A stretch of 5,687 nt of DNA from Bacteroidota bacterium (GTDB lineage: Bacteria; Bacteroidota; Bacteroidia; UKL13-3), in the NCBI GenBank assembly GCA_947449515.1, contig CANFSD010000116.1, positions 1 through 5,687 on the forward strand. The letters run 5' to 3'. The position numbers and the translations under genes were made by a program. The notes beneath the pieces were generated by a model, which was given only the letters and a program-made list of their open reading frames with translations, did not search any database and was not told where the DNA came from. Shown in pieces: positions 1 to 5,687 of the stretch (position 1 is the first letter of the stretch; every line of letters starts with the position of its first letter).

Positions 1-207
1 GATATAGACAAACAAGGCTTTGTAGATTTTTTAGCCAACAAATGGCCCCAAAGTCAAATTGTATTAACCGGAACGCAGTTTAACCAAGGAGAACTTACTT
101 TACCTGTAAATGTAAAAAAGCTGGCTTCCTTGAGCGATTTTATTGATTTATTAAACCAAATCAATACAAGCAAAATAGTTATTGACCGCCAGAAGGATTC
201 TGCATAA
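1..207 (+). CDS. 3' end of an unidentified protein (partial, 68 residues visible)
   Basis: An open frame runs from the first base to a TAA at 205-207, giving the last 68 residues of a protein whose start lies outside the window. I do not recognise the family with confidence. The visible order is an amphipathic helix (GFVDFLANKW), a hydrophobic strand ending in QIVLTG, a short variable stretch, a strand with VKKL, and a helix (SLSDFIDLLNQI) followed by a polar tail. This alternation is what the alpha3-beta4-alpha4-beta5-alpha5 end of a CheY-like receiver domain looks like, with the second K of VKKL where receivers carry the conserved lysine. That is inference from pattern only; another Rossmann-like alpha/beta protein is equally possible. 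Reality as a gene is supported by amino-acid composition and the lack of stops up to the neighbour. Its end overlaps the convergent minus-strand gene by 29 bases. Confidence 0.6.
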   Translation, partial: DIDKQGFVDFLANKWPQSQIVLTGTQFNQGELTLPVNVKKLASLSDFIDLLNQINTSKIVIDRQKDSA

Positions 208-883
208 CACTTAAGAGTAAGGTCAATTCCTTTTCATTTACAATTTGATAGCTGCTGGGTATTTCAAACAAGCTATTGTCTAGGGGTACTGGCATTATCA
301 TTTTTGCCTTTAAGTGCATGGTGCTTCCTTTCTCCATAATGCTATACTCTAACATAAATCCATTGATGCCTTTCAAAATTGGGTCATTTTCGGTATTGTA
401 GGGCGGAATATCCGTGGTATACCAGCATTCGTTGGTTTGTGTTATTCCCAATTCAATTTTTTTAACAATGGCTTTTCTGCATTTGTGTGCACAAATGATT
501 TTGTATTCGTCTGTTAATTCAATGCTAAAATTCTTTTGGCTGCTATCTGAAATTAATAGGTTTCTATAGGCTTTCATGCTGCTGTCGGTTTGAACCAATG
601 CAAATTTTTTGCCTTTTAAATAAAGTAGAATAGTGGTTTCTTTTTTTATCCTATCATACAAAGTAGAGTTCTTCCCCATGCCTGCCACACCCATCTCTAA
701 ACGTGTGTGGTTTTCTTTAAAATAAAAGCTAGCGTCGTGGGGCATCAGGTGCTCATTGCGCTTCATTTCGGGAGCTAAATTCTGGTAGCTTATATCAAAA
801 AAAACCTTTCCTTCTGTAAGGTTAATTTGTGCCTTAAGACTGAGCCCTCCAAATAGTAAAAATAAGCAAGCAAAAAAACGCAT
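179..883 (-). CDS. secreted DUF4412/GLPGLI-like protein of unknown function
   Basis: A 234-residue exported protein. Residues 1-18 form a signal peptide (MRFFACLFLLFGG core, probable cleavage at KA|Q), typical of Bacteroidota. The mature part is beta-rich and starts with EGKVFFDISYQ, continues with YFKENHTRLEMG (49-65 region), has a cysteine pair in CAHKCRKA (131-138), WYTTDIP (154-160), and ends with SLFEIPSSYQIV. This order (strand with EGK..F.I.Y, a 'Y.K....R.E' strand, a C.KA strand, W.T..IP, then F.IP..Y) is the pattern I know from Bacteroidota DUF4412 and GLPGLI proteins; which of the two applies needs a profile search. Function is unknown; it should sit in the periplasm or outer envelope. 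The frame stays open to an ATG at 934, but the start at 883 is preferred because it begins the signal peptide directly and its ATG overlaps the upstream stop as TAATG, indicating coupled translation from the crotonase gene. Confidence 0.85.
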   Translation of the reverse strand: MRFFACLFLLFGGLSLKAQINLTEGKVFFDISYQNLAPEMKRNEHLMPHDASFYFKENHTRLEMGVAGMGKNSTLYDRIKKETTILLYLKGKKFALVQTDSSMKAYRNLLISDSSQKNFSIELTDEYKIICAHKCRKAIVKKIELGITQTNECWYTTDIPPYNTENDPILKGINGFMLEYSIMEKGSTMHLKAKMIMPVPLDNSLFEIPSSYQIVNEKELTLLLSVMQNPSGGQ

Positions 884-1659
884 TACCAACTCAATTTTTC
901 TTTTTGTAAAAATGCATTGATGCCTTTTTTGCAATCTTCACTTGCACGGGTTTTAGCATTCATTTCTGCCGCATAATTAATGGCATCCATTAACGGAAGT
1001 TCAGGTACCTTTGCCAGCATTTGCTTAGTGGCAGCAGCGCTTTGAGCAGAACTGTGTTTACATAGCTTTATTGCAAAATTAAAAACCTCTTCCTCAATAA
1101 TTTGTTCGTCAAATATGCCCGTTATTAGTTCGTGTTGCAAAGCTTTATGGGCATCAAAAGTGTCGCCACTTAATAGAATTTGGCGGGCAACTTTTTCACC
1201 TACTTGGCGTAATAAAAATACCATTACAATGGCTGGTATAAAACCAATTTTAACTTCGGTATAAGCAAATTTAGCGGTGTTTGAAGCAAAGCAAAAATCG
1301 CAAACGGTTGCCAAGCCACAGCCTCCAGCAAATGCCGCACCTTCCACCTGAGAAATTACCATTTTCTTGGAGTGGTAAATTTGCAAATACAGTGCAGCTA
1401 AATGCTTACTGTCTGCTAAATTTTCTTCATAGGTATTGTTTTGTAATTGTTGTAATGATGCCAAATCTGCTCCAGCACAAAAGGCATCTCCATTGGCACG
1501 TAAAACAATTACCTTGCAGGTAGCATCTTCTTCTGCAAAAAGAAAAGTATTGCGAATTGCTTGCACAAAATCATAGCTTAAAGCATTTCTTTTTTCGGGT
1601 CGGTTAAGGGTAATATAAGCTACCCTTTCTTTTACCTCATACTTTACCAAATCATTCAT
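883..1659 (-). CDS. enoyl-CoA hydratase/isomerase (crotonase) family protein
   Basis: A 258-residue cytosolic protein, full length for a single-domain crotonase. The family landmarks are in order: ITLNRPEKRNALS (16-28), the CoA/oxyanion-hole segment GDAFCAGADL (57-66, with A64 as the oxyanion alanine), FAGGCGLATVCD (110-121, with G112 as the second oxyanion donor), FAYTEVKIGFIP (131-142), and a helical C-terminal part used in trimer contacts. Aligned by eye to rat mitochondrial enoyl-CoA hydratase, the second catalytic glutamate (E164) is kept as E135, while the first (E144) is replaced by G115. One-glutamate crotonases include isomerases and other activities, so plain 2-enoyl-CoA hydration cannot be assumed. 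A role in fatty-acid or branched-chain amino-acid breakdown is plausible; methylglutaconyl-CoA hydratase is a common label for relatives. The gene starts 2 bases after the comEC stop and ends in a 1-base overlap with the next gene, so it is the middle gene of an operon. Confidence 0.92.
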   Translation of the reverse strand: MNDLVKYEVKERVAYITLNRPEKRNALSYDFVQAIRNTFLFAEEDATCKVIVLRANGDAFCAGADLASLQQLQNNTYEENLADSKHLAALYLQIYHSKKMVISQVEGAAFAGGCGLATVCDFCFASNTAKFAYTEVKIGFIPAIVMVFLLRQVGEKVARQILLSGDTFDAHKALQHELITGIFDEQIIEEEVFNFAIKLCKHSSAQSAAATKQMLAKVPELPLMDAINYAAEMNAKTRASEDCKKGINAFLQKEKLSW

Positions 1660-1661
1660 AC

Positions 1662-3719
1662 CTACAATGATAATTCAAAGGCGCCACTTTCCGCAATATC
1701 ATGCACAGGGATTTTCATTTTAAGGGCAATATCAAGCATTTTGGCTCTTTTTCTTCGGCTCATATTGGGGTTTAATATTATTTGCCGCACCCTATTATTG
1801 GCCAACATTTGCTGTAAATCTTGGTGTTTGTTTCCTACCACAAGTAAATAATCTAATTGCATGCCTATAGGTACCAAGGACAATTGCCAGTATAAAAGGT
1901 TTCGGTTCGAACCAATTTTAAGGAGGGTATTGCTACTGTCAATTGCTATGTTTTGGTAGCTATGGTAGCCATTCTTAAGCATGTTATTGGCAATATTTTG
2001 CTTAAAGTGTTTGCTGGCTAAATAGCCTATACTGTCGGTAAAATTATAAGCTTTACTTTGTTCTATGTATTGAACCAAGCTATGGGAATTACAATGGTAA
2101 ATGAGCAATTTTTTGTTTTGGCTACTGGTATAGTTGAGGTAAAATGTTTGGGCTTGCAATAGAAGCATGATGCCTAATACTATTCTTAATTGAAACACAT
2201 CTCTTTTGCTAAAATATACCAACAAACAAATAAGTGAAAAGTAAAAACAACTAATTTCAAGGGGTGTCCAAAATAAACCATCTGTATAGGAATAGGGGAG
2301 TTCCGCTATCCATTTGGCAATGGCATTGGTGCAATGTATTAAGAAGCCAATGAGTATGCCAATATAATTGGCAGCCAAAGGCCACCACGAAATTGCCAAC
2401 AAAAAAATGCCCAAATAAATGATCAAGCTGCTCAGGGGTATGATGAGCAAATTTGCCAATAAGAAATAATTGGGCATTTGGTGAAAATAAAAAATACTCA
2501 TGGGTAATGTTAGCATTTGAGCGGCAATAGAAACGGCAATGATTTTCCAAATTTCATCACTTATTCTTTGTTTAAACGTAAACAGAAAATACAAGTTCGG
2601 ATAAAACCCCAATATGCCCAAAACAGCAGCGTAGCTTAATTGAAAGCCTACATTGAACAACATGTTTGGGTCAAATAACAACAGAAATTGTGCCGATGCC
2701 GCTAAACTGTTAAAGGCATTGCCACCGCGTTTTATTTGTTTGCCAACTATTACAAAACTAAACATTACCGTGGCCCTTAAAATAGAGGGTGTAAAGCCAC
2801 ATAAAAGAGAGTAGGCCCATATTCCTAAAAGCTGTATCAATGCGGCCAATAATTTTCCTTGTTTTTTCCTTTCCAAAGGTTTTAAAAACAAACCCAAGAG
2901 CATAAAAATCATCCCTACATGCATGCCACTCACTGCCAATACATGCAGGGTGCCTGTCTTGCTAAATGCATCAATAGTAATTGCATCAATATCTTTGTCG
3001 TAGCCATATAATAAAGCCTCTGAGATGGCTATTTCCTCTTCCGTATCTAAATAGTTTTGTAGGCATGTTCTAATAAATGTTTGTGAAAAAATAACCCATT
3101 GCATCATCTTATTTCCATTGTTCAAGCCTGTTGTAAACCAATCTTTATTAGTTAAATAGGCCGCCTGAAAAATGCCCTTATGGGCCATGTATTTTTTGTA
3201 GTCAAAAGCCCCTGGATTTTTGGGTGCAGAAAAATCATGAAAATCAGATTTAATTACAATTTGTTCTCCATAAGTTGGAATTGTTCCAAGAGGCAAATTT
3301 TTGAAGTACAATAGCAATTTTCCTTTTATTGGCTTTGCACTCATTTGGCTGTCTAGCCCTGCAATTACTATTGCTTCCGACTTATAACCTAAATTGTTTT
3401 TTTGTGGTTTTTCCAAAATTTGAACCAATAAATAGGGCGTTTTCTTTTCAGAAAAATGATTCAGGCAATTGGTGGCATTTTTGAGGTAAAAACAAAAAAA
3501 TCCCAAGAAAAAAAACACCATGCTAAATAGTATTCCATAGAAATGGTCGCGCATTATTTTTTTGTTAAACTTGTCCCATAAAAACAATGCTACTATAGTA
3601 AAAGCTAGTAAAATAAGGCTACTTGGCGCATATAAGTAATGGTGTTCGGCACAAATAATACCCATAACAAAGGGAAGAAGGAGGCGTGCAAAGGGTACTT
3701 GTTGCCAAAAACTACTCAT
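1662..3719 (-). CDS. comEC: ComEC/Rec2-family DNA-uptake channel protein
   Basis: A 685-residue polytopic inner-membrane protein. Residues about 8-80 hold three membrane helices (DUF4131 region). About 95-195 is a soluble OB-like part containing the family stretch SAPKNPGAFDYKKYMAHKGI (164-183). The Competence domain (about 225-505) follows with its hallmarks TGTLHVLAVSGMHVG (255-269), CGFTPSILRATVM (307-319), DPNMLFNVGFQLSYAAVLGI (350-369), and TLPMSIFYFHQMP then LLANLLIIPL (404-429). ComEC forms the channel that carries single-stranded DNA across the inner membrane in natural transformation. The last ~150 residues (from LLIYHCNSHSLVQYIE, 538-553) occupy the place of the metallo-beta-lactamase-like domain of Bacillus ComEC, but no HxHxDH metal motif is visible, so nuclease activity from this part is unlikely. 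The start MSSFWQQVPFARLLLP matches the usual Bacteroidota N-terminus. It is the first gene of the leftward operon. Whether the host is competent cannot be told. Confidence 0.95.
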   Translation of the reverse strand: MSSFWQQVPFARLLLPFVMGIICAEHHYLYAPSSLILLAFTIVALFLWDKFNKKIMRDHFYGILFSMVFFFLGFFCFYLKNATNCLNHFSEKKTPYLLVQILEKPQKNNLGYKSEAIVIAGLDSQMSAKPIKGKLLLYFKNLPLGTIPTYGEQIVIKSDFHDFSAPKNPGAFDYKKYMAHKGIFQAAYLTNKDWFTTGLNNGNKMMQWVIFSQTFIRTCLQNYLDTEEEIAISEALLYGYDKDIDAITIDAFSKTGTLHVLAVSGMHVGMIFMLLGLFLKPLERKKQGKLLAALIQLLGIWAYSLLCGFTPSILRATVMFSFVIVGKQIKRGGNAFNSLAASAQFLLLFDPNMLFNVGFQLSYAAVLGILGFYPNLYFLFTFKQRISDEIWKIIAVSIAAQMLTLPMSIFYFHQMPNYFLLANLLIIPLSSLIIYLGIFLLAISWWPLAANYIGILIGFLIHCTNAIAKWIAELPYSYTDGLFWTPLEISCFYFSLICLLVYFSKRDVFQLRIVLGIMLLLQAQTFYLNYTSSQNKKLLIYHCNSHSLVQYIEQSKAYNFTDSIGYLASKHFKQNIANNMLKNGYHSYQNIAIDSSNTLLKIGSNRNLLYWQLSLVPIGMQLDYLLVVGNKHQDLQQMLANNRVRQIILNPNMSRRKRAKMLDIALKMKIPVHDIAESGAFELSL

Positions 3720-3790
3720 ATTGGTTTTAGGTGTTAAAAAGATTACTTGACATAATTTAGCGATTAATTAGTTTTGAATAAAAAAGCATT
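3720..3790. promoter_or_regulatory. divergent intergenic region between comEC and the membrane-protein gene
   Basis: Seventy-one AT-rich bases separate the two divergent start codons and must carry both promoters unless they lie inside the genes. A good rightward promoter is visible and listed separately. On the minus strand I find no TTG-N19-TAnnTTTG match; the nearest is a TAATCTTT-like stretch without a matching upstream element, so the comEC promoter is either weak, regulated, or of another type. No long inverted repeat that would suggest an operator stands out. Confidence 0.55.
3747..3776 (+). promoter_or_regulatory. Bacteroidota-type promoter for the 3791-5339 gene pair
   Basis: TTG at 3747-3749, a 19-base spacer, then TAGTTTTG at 3769-3776, which matches the Bacteroidota -7 consensus TAnnTTTG exactly, and the spacer lies in the known range for the -33 TTG element. 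Transcription would begin near 3780-3784, leaving only about 7-11 bases before the ATG at 3791. No Shine-Dalgarno sequence is visible there (the leader is A-rich), which is common in this phylum. The match is by eye; the start point is inferred. Confidence 0.6.
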
Positions 3791-4237
3791 ATGTACGATT
3801 TATTACTTTCCGTTCACAATTTTGTGCGTTGGTTCTTCTTAGCCGCAATGGCTTATGCCTTATTCAAAGCCCTTAAAGGTATGTCGGGCGGACTTACCTA
3901 TACCAAGTCAGACAAAACTGCAAGCACCTTCCTAGTTGCTGCTGCACATTCGCAATTGTTATTGGGTTTAATCCTATGGTTCACCAGCCCTAATGTAGAA
4001 ATGGCAAGGGCTAATTTTGGTTTAGCCATGAAAGATGCAAACCTTCGTTTGCAATTATTGGAGCATCCTTTGTTAATGATTATTGCTGTGGTATTAATTC
4101 AAGTTGGTAGCATTCAAATTAAGAAAGCTTATGCAGATGCCAACAAGCACAAGAGAGCCCTTATCTTTTTTGGTATTGCCTTGGTATTAGTTTTGTCAAG
4201 AATTCCTTGGGGTACTACACCATTGTTCCGCTTCTAA
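3791..4237 (+). CDS. small four-helix integral membrane protein (cytochrome b561-like hypothetical)
   Basis: A 148-residue protein with four predicted membrane helices at about 8-28, 47-65, 93-112 and 122-138. Notable residues are the N-terminal LLLSVHNFVRW (H9, R13, W14), H53 and Q55 in AAAHSQLLLGL, R86 and E91-H92 in LRLQLLEHPLLM, a polar loop KKAYADANKHKRA (111-123), and a closing RIPW motif (137-140). I recall this arrangement (LHN.VRW ... QLL.GL ... EH..MM ... KH ... IPW) from Bacteroidota membrane proteins often labelled cytochrome b or hypothetical. The histidines near helix ends could bind haem, but this is not shown by the sequence and no function should be claimed. It starts directly after a clear promoter and is followed 10 bases later by the beta-propeller lipoprotein gene, so the two are probably co-transcribed. 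Confidence 0.85.
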   Translation: MYDLLLSVHNFVRWFFLAAMAYALFKALKGMSGGLTYTKSDKTASTFLVAAAHSQLLLGLILWFTSPNVEMARANFGLAMKDANLRLQLLEHPLLMIIAVVLIQVGSIQIKKAYADANKHKRALIFFGIALVLVLSRIPWGTTPLFRF

Positions 4238-4247
4238 TTTTATAAAG

Positions 4248-5339
4248 ATGTTTGTTGTTTCTAAAAAGCACGTATTGCTGTTGGTTTTTGTTATTGCCAC
4301 TGTGGTAATGGCTTGTAAAAAAGATAAGCCCATTGCTCAAACGCCTGAGCCTTGCTTTAAATCTAAATCGGCATGGATTGTTGGTTTTGCAGATAGTACT
4401 GGCTACGGAACCATTTTGTATACGCCAGATGGTGGCCAAACTTTTCAACGTCAGGCTGCTGGTTTAGCCTGCCTCAAAGATGTTGATTTAACAGATGTTT
4501 GGGCGGTTACCGATCAATTAATTTGGGTTACAGGTAGCAAAAATACCTTGCTTAAATCTACAGATGGTGGCGCAAATTGGCAACAAGTTACTGTGCCAAA
4601 TGGCAATGCCCAAGCAGATTTATATTGCATTTCTATGATTGGTAAAAACGAAATTTTTATCAGCGGAGATTCAGGAACGGTTTACCATTCATCCAATGCC
4701 GGTGATACTTGGAATGTTTTTGACCACAACCTTTTTGCAGATGGTTTAATGCAAGGAGTTTGTGCTGTTACGGCCAATGAAGTGTATGTGGTTGGCCAAA
4801 CTTTTGTTGGTGATGTGCGCGGTATTATCAGACATACCAAGGATGGCGGTGCCACTTGGGATTCTATAGCACCTCCAGATGATTATAACAGAAATACTTG
4901 GATCAATGCTGCCGTTAATGGCAATACACATGTGATTTATGGTACTACCTCGCATTATATTGTAAGTACAGACAATGGACTCACTTGGCGCAATGATTCT
5001 ATGCCATTTGCTGGTGGTGGCGGCGGCGCAGATATCAATCACTTAATTATGCGTGGTCCAAATCATTGGTGGGCTGCCCTCGATCAAGGTCATTTGGTTC
5101 AAACCACCGATGCCGGTAAAAATTGGTCGGACCCAAGAACCGGTCAAGGAATCTCCTTTATGTTGGGCATAGATGCTTGGGACGATAATTATGCCATTGC
5201 AGTAGGTTCTGTTTTTGGCTGGCCTATGAATGGACCAATTATGGTAAGCAATAATGGTGGCCTCAGCTGGACCAGAACACTTTTATACCACAAAGGGTTA
5301 AACAAAGTTTCTTTCACAAAGAATATTAGCGTACAATAA
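4248..5339 (+). CDS. lipoprotein with seven Asp-box (BNR) repeats, predicted seven-bladed beta-propeller
   Basis: A 363-residue lipoprotein. Residues 1-22 are a type II signal peptide with lipobox VVMAC (C23 would be lipidated), followed by KKDK, as in many Bacteroidota lipoproteins. The mature part carries seven Asp-boxes of the S/T-x-D/N-x-G-x-T/S/N-W/F type: TPDGGQTF (59-66), STDGGANW (104-111), SSNAGDTW (148-155), TKDGGATW (197-204), STDNGLTW (240-247), TTDAGKNW (286-293) and SNNGGLSW (334-341). The spacing is 43-49 residues, one per blade. Such propellers occur in sialidases, sortilin/VPS10 and the Ycf48/photosystem assembly factor family; there is no sign of sialidase catalytic residues such as an FRIP arginine motif, so a Ycf48-like or structural/binding role is more likely than hydrolysis. 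It is the second gene of a pair with the membrane protein and is followed at once by a strong terminator. Partner or ligand is unknown. Confidence 0.9.
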   Translation: MFVVSKKHVLLLVFVIATVVMACKKDKPIAQTPEPCFKSKSAWIVGFADSTGYGTILYTPDGGQTFQRQAAGLACLKDVDLTDVWAVTDQLIWVTGSKNTLLKSTDGGANWQQVTVPNGNAQADLYCISMIGKNEIFISGDSGTVYHSSNAGDTWNVFDHNLFADGLMQGVCAVTANEVYVVGQTFVGDVRGIIRHTKDGGATWDSIAPPDDYNRNTWINAAVNGNTHVIYGTTSHYIVSTDNGLTWRNDSMPFAGGGGGADINHLIMRGPNHWWAALDQGHLVQTTDAGKNWSDPRTGQGISFMLGIDAWDDNYAIAVGSVFGWPMNGPIMVSNNGGLSWTRTLLYHKGLNKVSFTKNISVQ

Positions 5340-5377
5340 AAAAAAAGCGCTGTCAACTAAATGGCAGCGCTTTTTTT
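5338..5377. terminator. bidirectional intrinsic terminator
   Basis: The arms GCGCTGTCA (5347-5355) and TGGCAGCGC (5362-5370) pair over nine positions with one G-T wobble around the six-base loop ACTAAA. The hairpin is preceded by nine A (5338-5346, starting within the lipoprotein stop codon) and followed by seven T (5371-5377). It therefore reads as stem plus U-run on both strands and should end the rightward lipoprotein transcript and the leftward kinase transcript. Confidence 0.92.
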
Positions 5378-5382
5378 ATGTG

Positions 5383-5396
5383 TCGGTTCGAACCGA
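5383..5396. repeat. 14-base perfect palindrome in the convergent intergenic space
   Basis: TCGGTTCGAACCGA is its own reverse complement. It lies six bases after the terminator T-run and seven bases before the kinase stop codon. Its core GGTTCGAACC also occurs inside comEC at 1904-1913. It may be a protein-binding site, a small hairpin in the kinase mRNA tail (five pairs around UCGA), or chance. Confidence 0.5.
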
Positions 5397-5402
5397 ATTT
5401 AT

Positions 5403-5687
5403 TTAGTTACCATTGGCCAAGTTGGCACCAATATTAAAACGCACTAAGTTTTTAAACTGATTGATTCTTTGCTCCAATTCTTCTTGGCTCAAATCAATAA
5501 TTCTCTCGGTTCCAAAACGCTCTACGCAGAAAGAAGCCATGGCAGAACCATAAATAATGGCATTTTTCATGTTTTCAAAGCTGATATCGCCAGTTTTAGC
5601 AAGGTAACCAATGAAACCACCTGCAAAGGTATCGCCCGCGCCAGTTGGGTCAAATACTTCTTCTAAAGGAAGGGCAGGGGCAAAAAA
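5403..5687 (-). CDS. PfkB/ribokinase-family carbohydrate or nucleoside kinase (C-terminal part)
   Basis: The last 94 residues of a kinase whose start lies beyond the right edge; the stop is TAA at 5405-5403. The fragment contains the PfkB signature 2, VFDPTGAGDTFAGGF, with the anion-hole GAG and the catalytic-base aspartate (residue 19 of the fragment, codon at 5633-5631). After it come the usual helix FIGYLAKTG, the NAIIYGSAMASFCVERFGTER segment that shapes the ATP pocket (fragment 40 to 62), and a C-terminal helix with SQEELEQRINQFK. These enzymes phosphorylate a sugar hydroxyl or a nucleoside with ATP in the cytosol. The substrate-binding N-terminal half is missing, so ribokinase, adenosine kinase, fructokinase and similar cannot be told apart. 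Families with about 300 residues are usual, so roughly two thirds of the gene is outside. The gene converges on the lipoprotein gene and shares its terminator. Confidence 0.93.
   Translation of the reverse strand, partial: FFAPALPLEEVFDPTGAGDTFAGGFIGYLAKTGDISFENMKNAIIYGSAMASFCVERFGTERIIDLSQEELEQRINQFKNLVRFNIGANLANGN

Noticed and set aside
884..934. Longer N-terminus for the DUF4412-like protein, beginning at an ATG at 934.
   Set aside because: It adds 17 charged residues before a clean signal peptide and overlaps the crotonase coding end by 52 bases; the ATG at 883 in TAATG context explains the data better.
1281..1523. Rightward open frame of 80 codons.
   Set aside because: It lies wholly inside the crotonase gene on the other strand and its translation has no family-like pattern.
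2257..2550. Leftward open frame of 97 codons inside comEC.
   Set aside because: It is an out-of-frame shadow of conserved ComEC membrane segments.
3753..3770. TAATT...AATTA inverted arms in the divergent region as an operator.
   Set aside because: Five AT-only pairs are expected by chance in such AT-rich DNA.
4432..4806. Repeated DNA TGGCCAAACTTTT, seen near 4434 and 4793, as a direct repeat or duplication.
   Set aside because: The similarity ends after about 13 bases and the two copies sit in different frame contexts within a repeat protein; chance or codon preference is sufficient.
4215..5042. Leftward open frames (4215-4448 and 4746-5042) opposite the lipoprotein gene.
   Set aside because: They are antisense to conserved signal-peptide and Asp-box coding sequence, with no promoter or recognisable protein.
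5383..5396. Part of a tRNA, because GGTTCGAACC resembles a T-arm.
   Set aside because: No acceptor, anticodon or D stem can be drawn around it; it is a self-complementary element beside a terminator.
5469..5666. Rightward open frame of 65 codons at the right end.
   Set aside because: It is antisense to the PfkB-family motif region, which is clearly the real gene.

Overview
The window looks like an ordinary piece of chromosome from a member of the Bacteroidota, probably an environmental or flavobacterial/sphingobacterial/chitinophagal-type lineage. The support is AT-rich DNA, poor Shine-Dalgarno sequences, secreted proteins with the typical ...KA-Q signal-peptide end and a MAC-KKDK lipobox, a DUF4412/GLPGLI-like protein, a ComEC of the Bacteroidota layout, and a TTG-N19-TAnnTTTG promoter, which is the form used by Bacteroidota housekeeping sigma factor. 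Genus cannot be told from the sequence. I see no phage, transposon, CRISPR, rRNA or tRNA.

Layout. Positions 1-207 (+) hold the 3' end of a gene I cannot name; its fold pattern weakly resembles the end of a response-regulator receiver domain. It converges with, and overlaps by 29 bases, a leftward cluster of three genes read from about 3719 down to 179: comEC (DNA-uptake channel), a crotonase-family enoyl-CoA hydratase/isomerase, and a secreted DUF4412-like protein. Junctions in this cluster are extremely tight (2-base gap, then a 1-base TAATG overlap), so the three are almost certainly one transcript with coupled translation, although their functions do not obviously belong together.

A 71-base divergent region (3720-3790) separates comEC from a rightward pair: a small four-helix membrane protein (3791-4237) and, 10 bases later, a lipoprotein with seven evenly spaced Asp-boxes that should fold as a seven-bladed beta-propeller (4248-5339). 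This pair is closed by a strong, nearly symmetric hairpin flanked by A and T runs (5338-5377), which can also terminate the convergent gene beyond it. That gene, entering from the right end (5403-5687, minus), is the C-terminal part of a PfkB/ribokinase-family sugar or nucleoside kinase with an intact DPTGAGD catalytic motif. A 14-base perfect palindrome lies between its stop codon and the terminator.

Nothing here amounts to a clear new system. The points most worth a second look are the missing first catalytic glutamate in the crotonase, the degenerate C-terminal domain of ComEC, the seven-Asp-box lipoprotein coupled to a histidine-bearing membrane protein, and the GGTTCGAACC palindrome that occurs twice.
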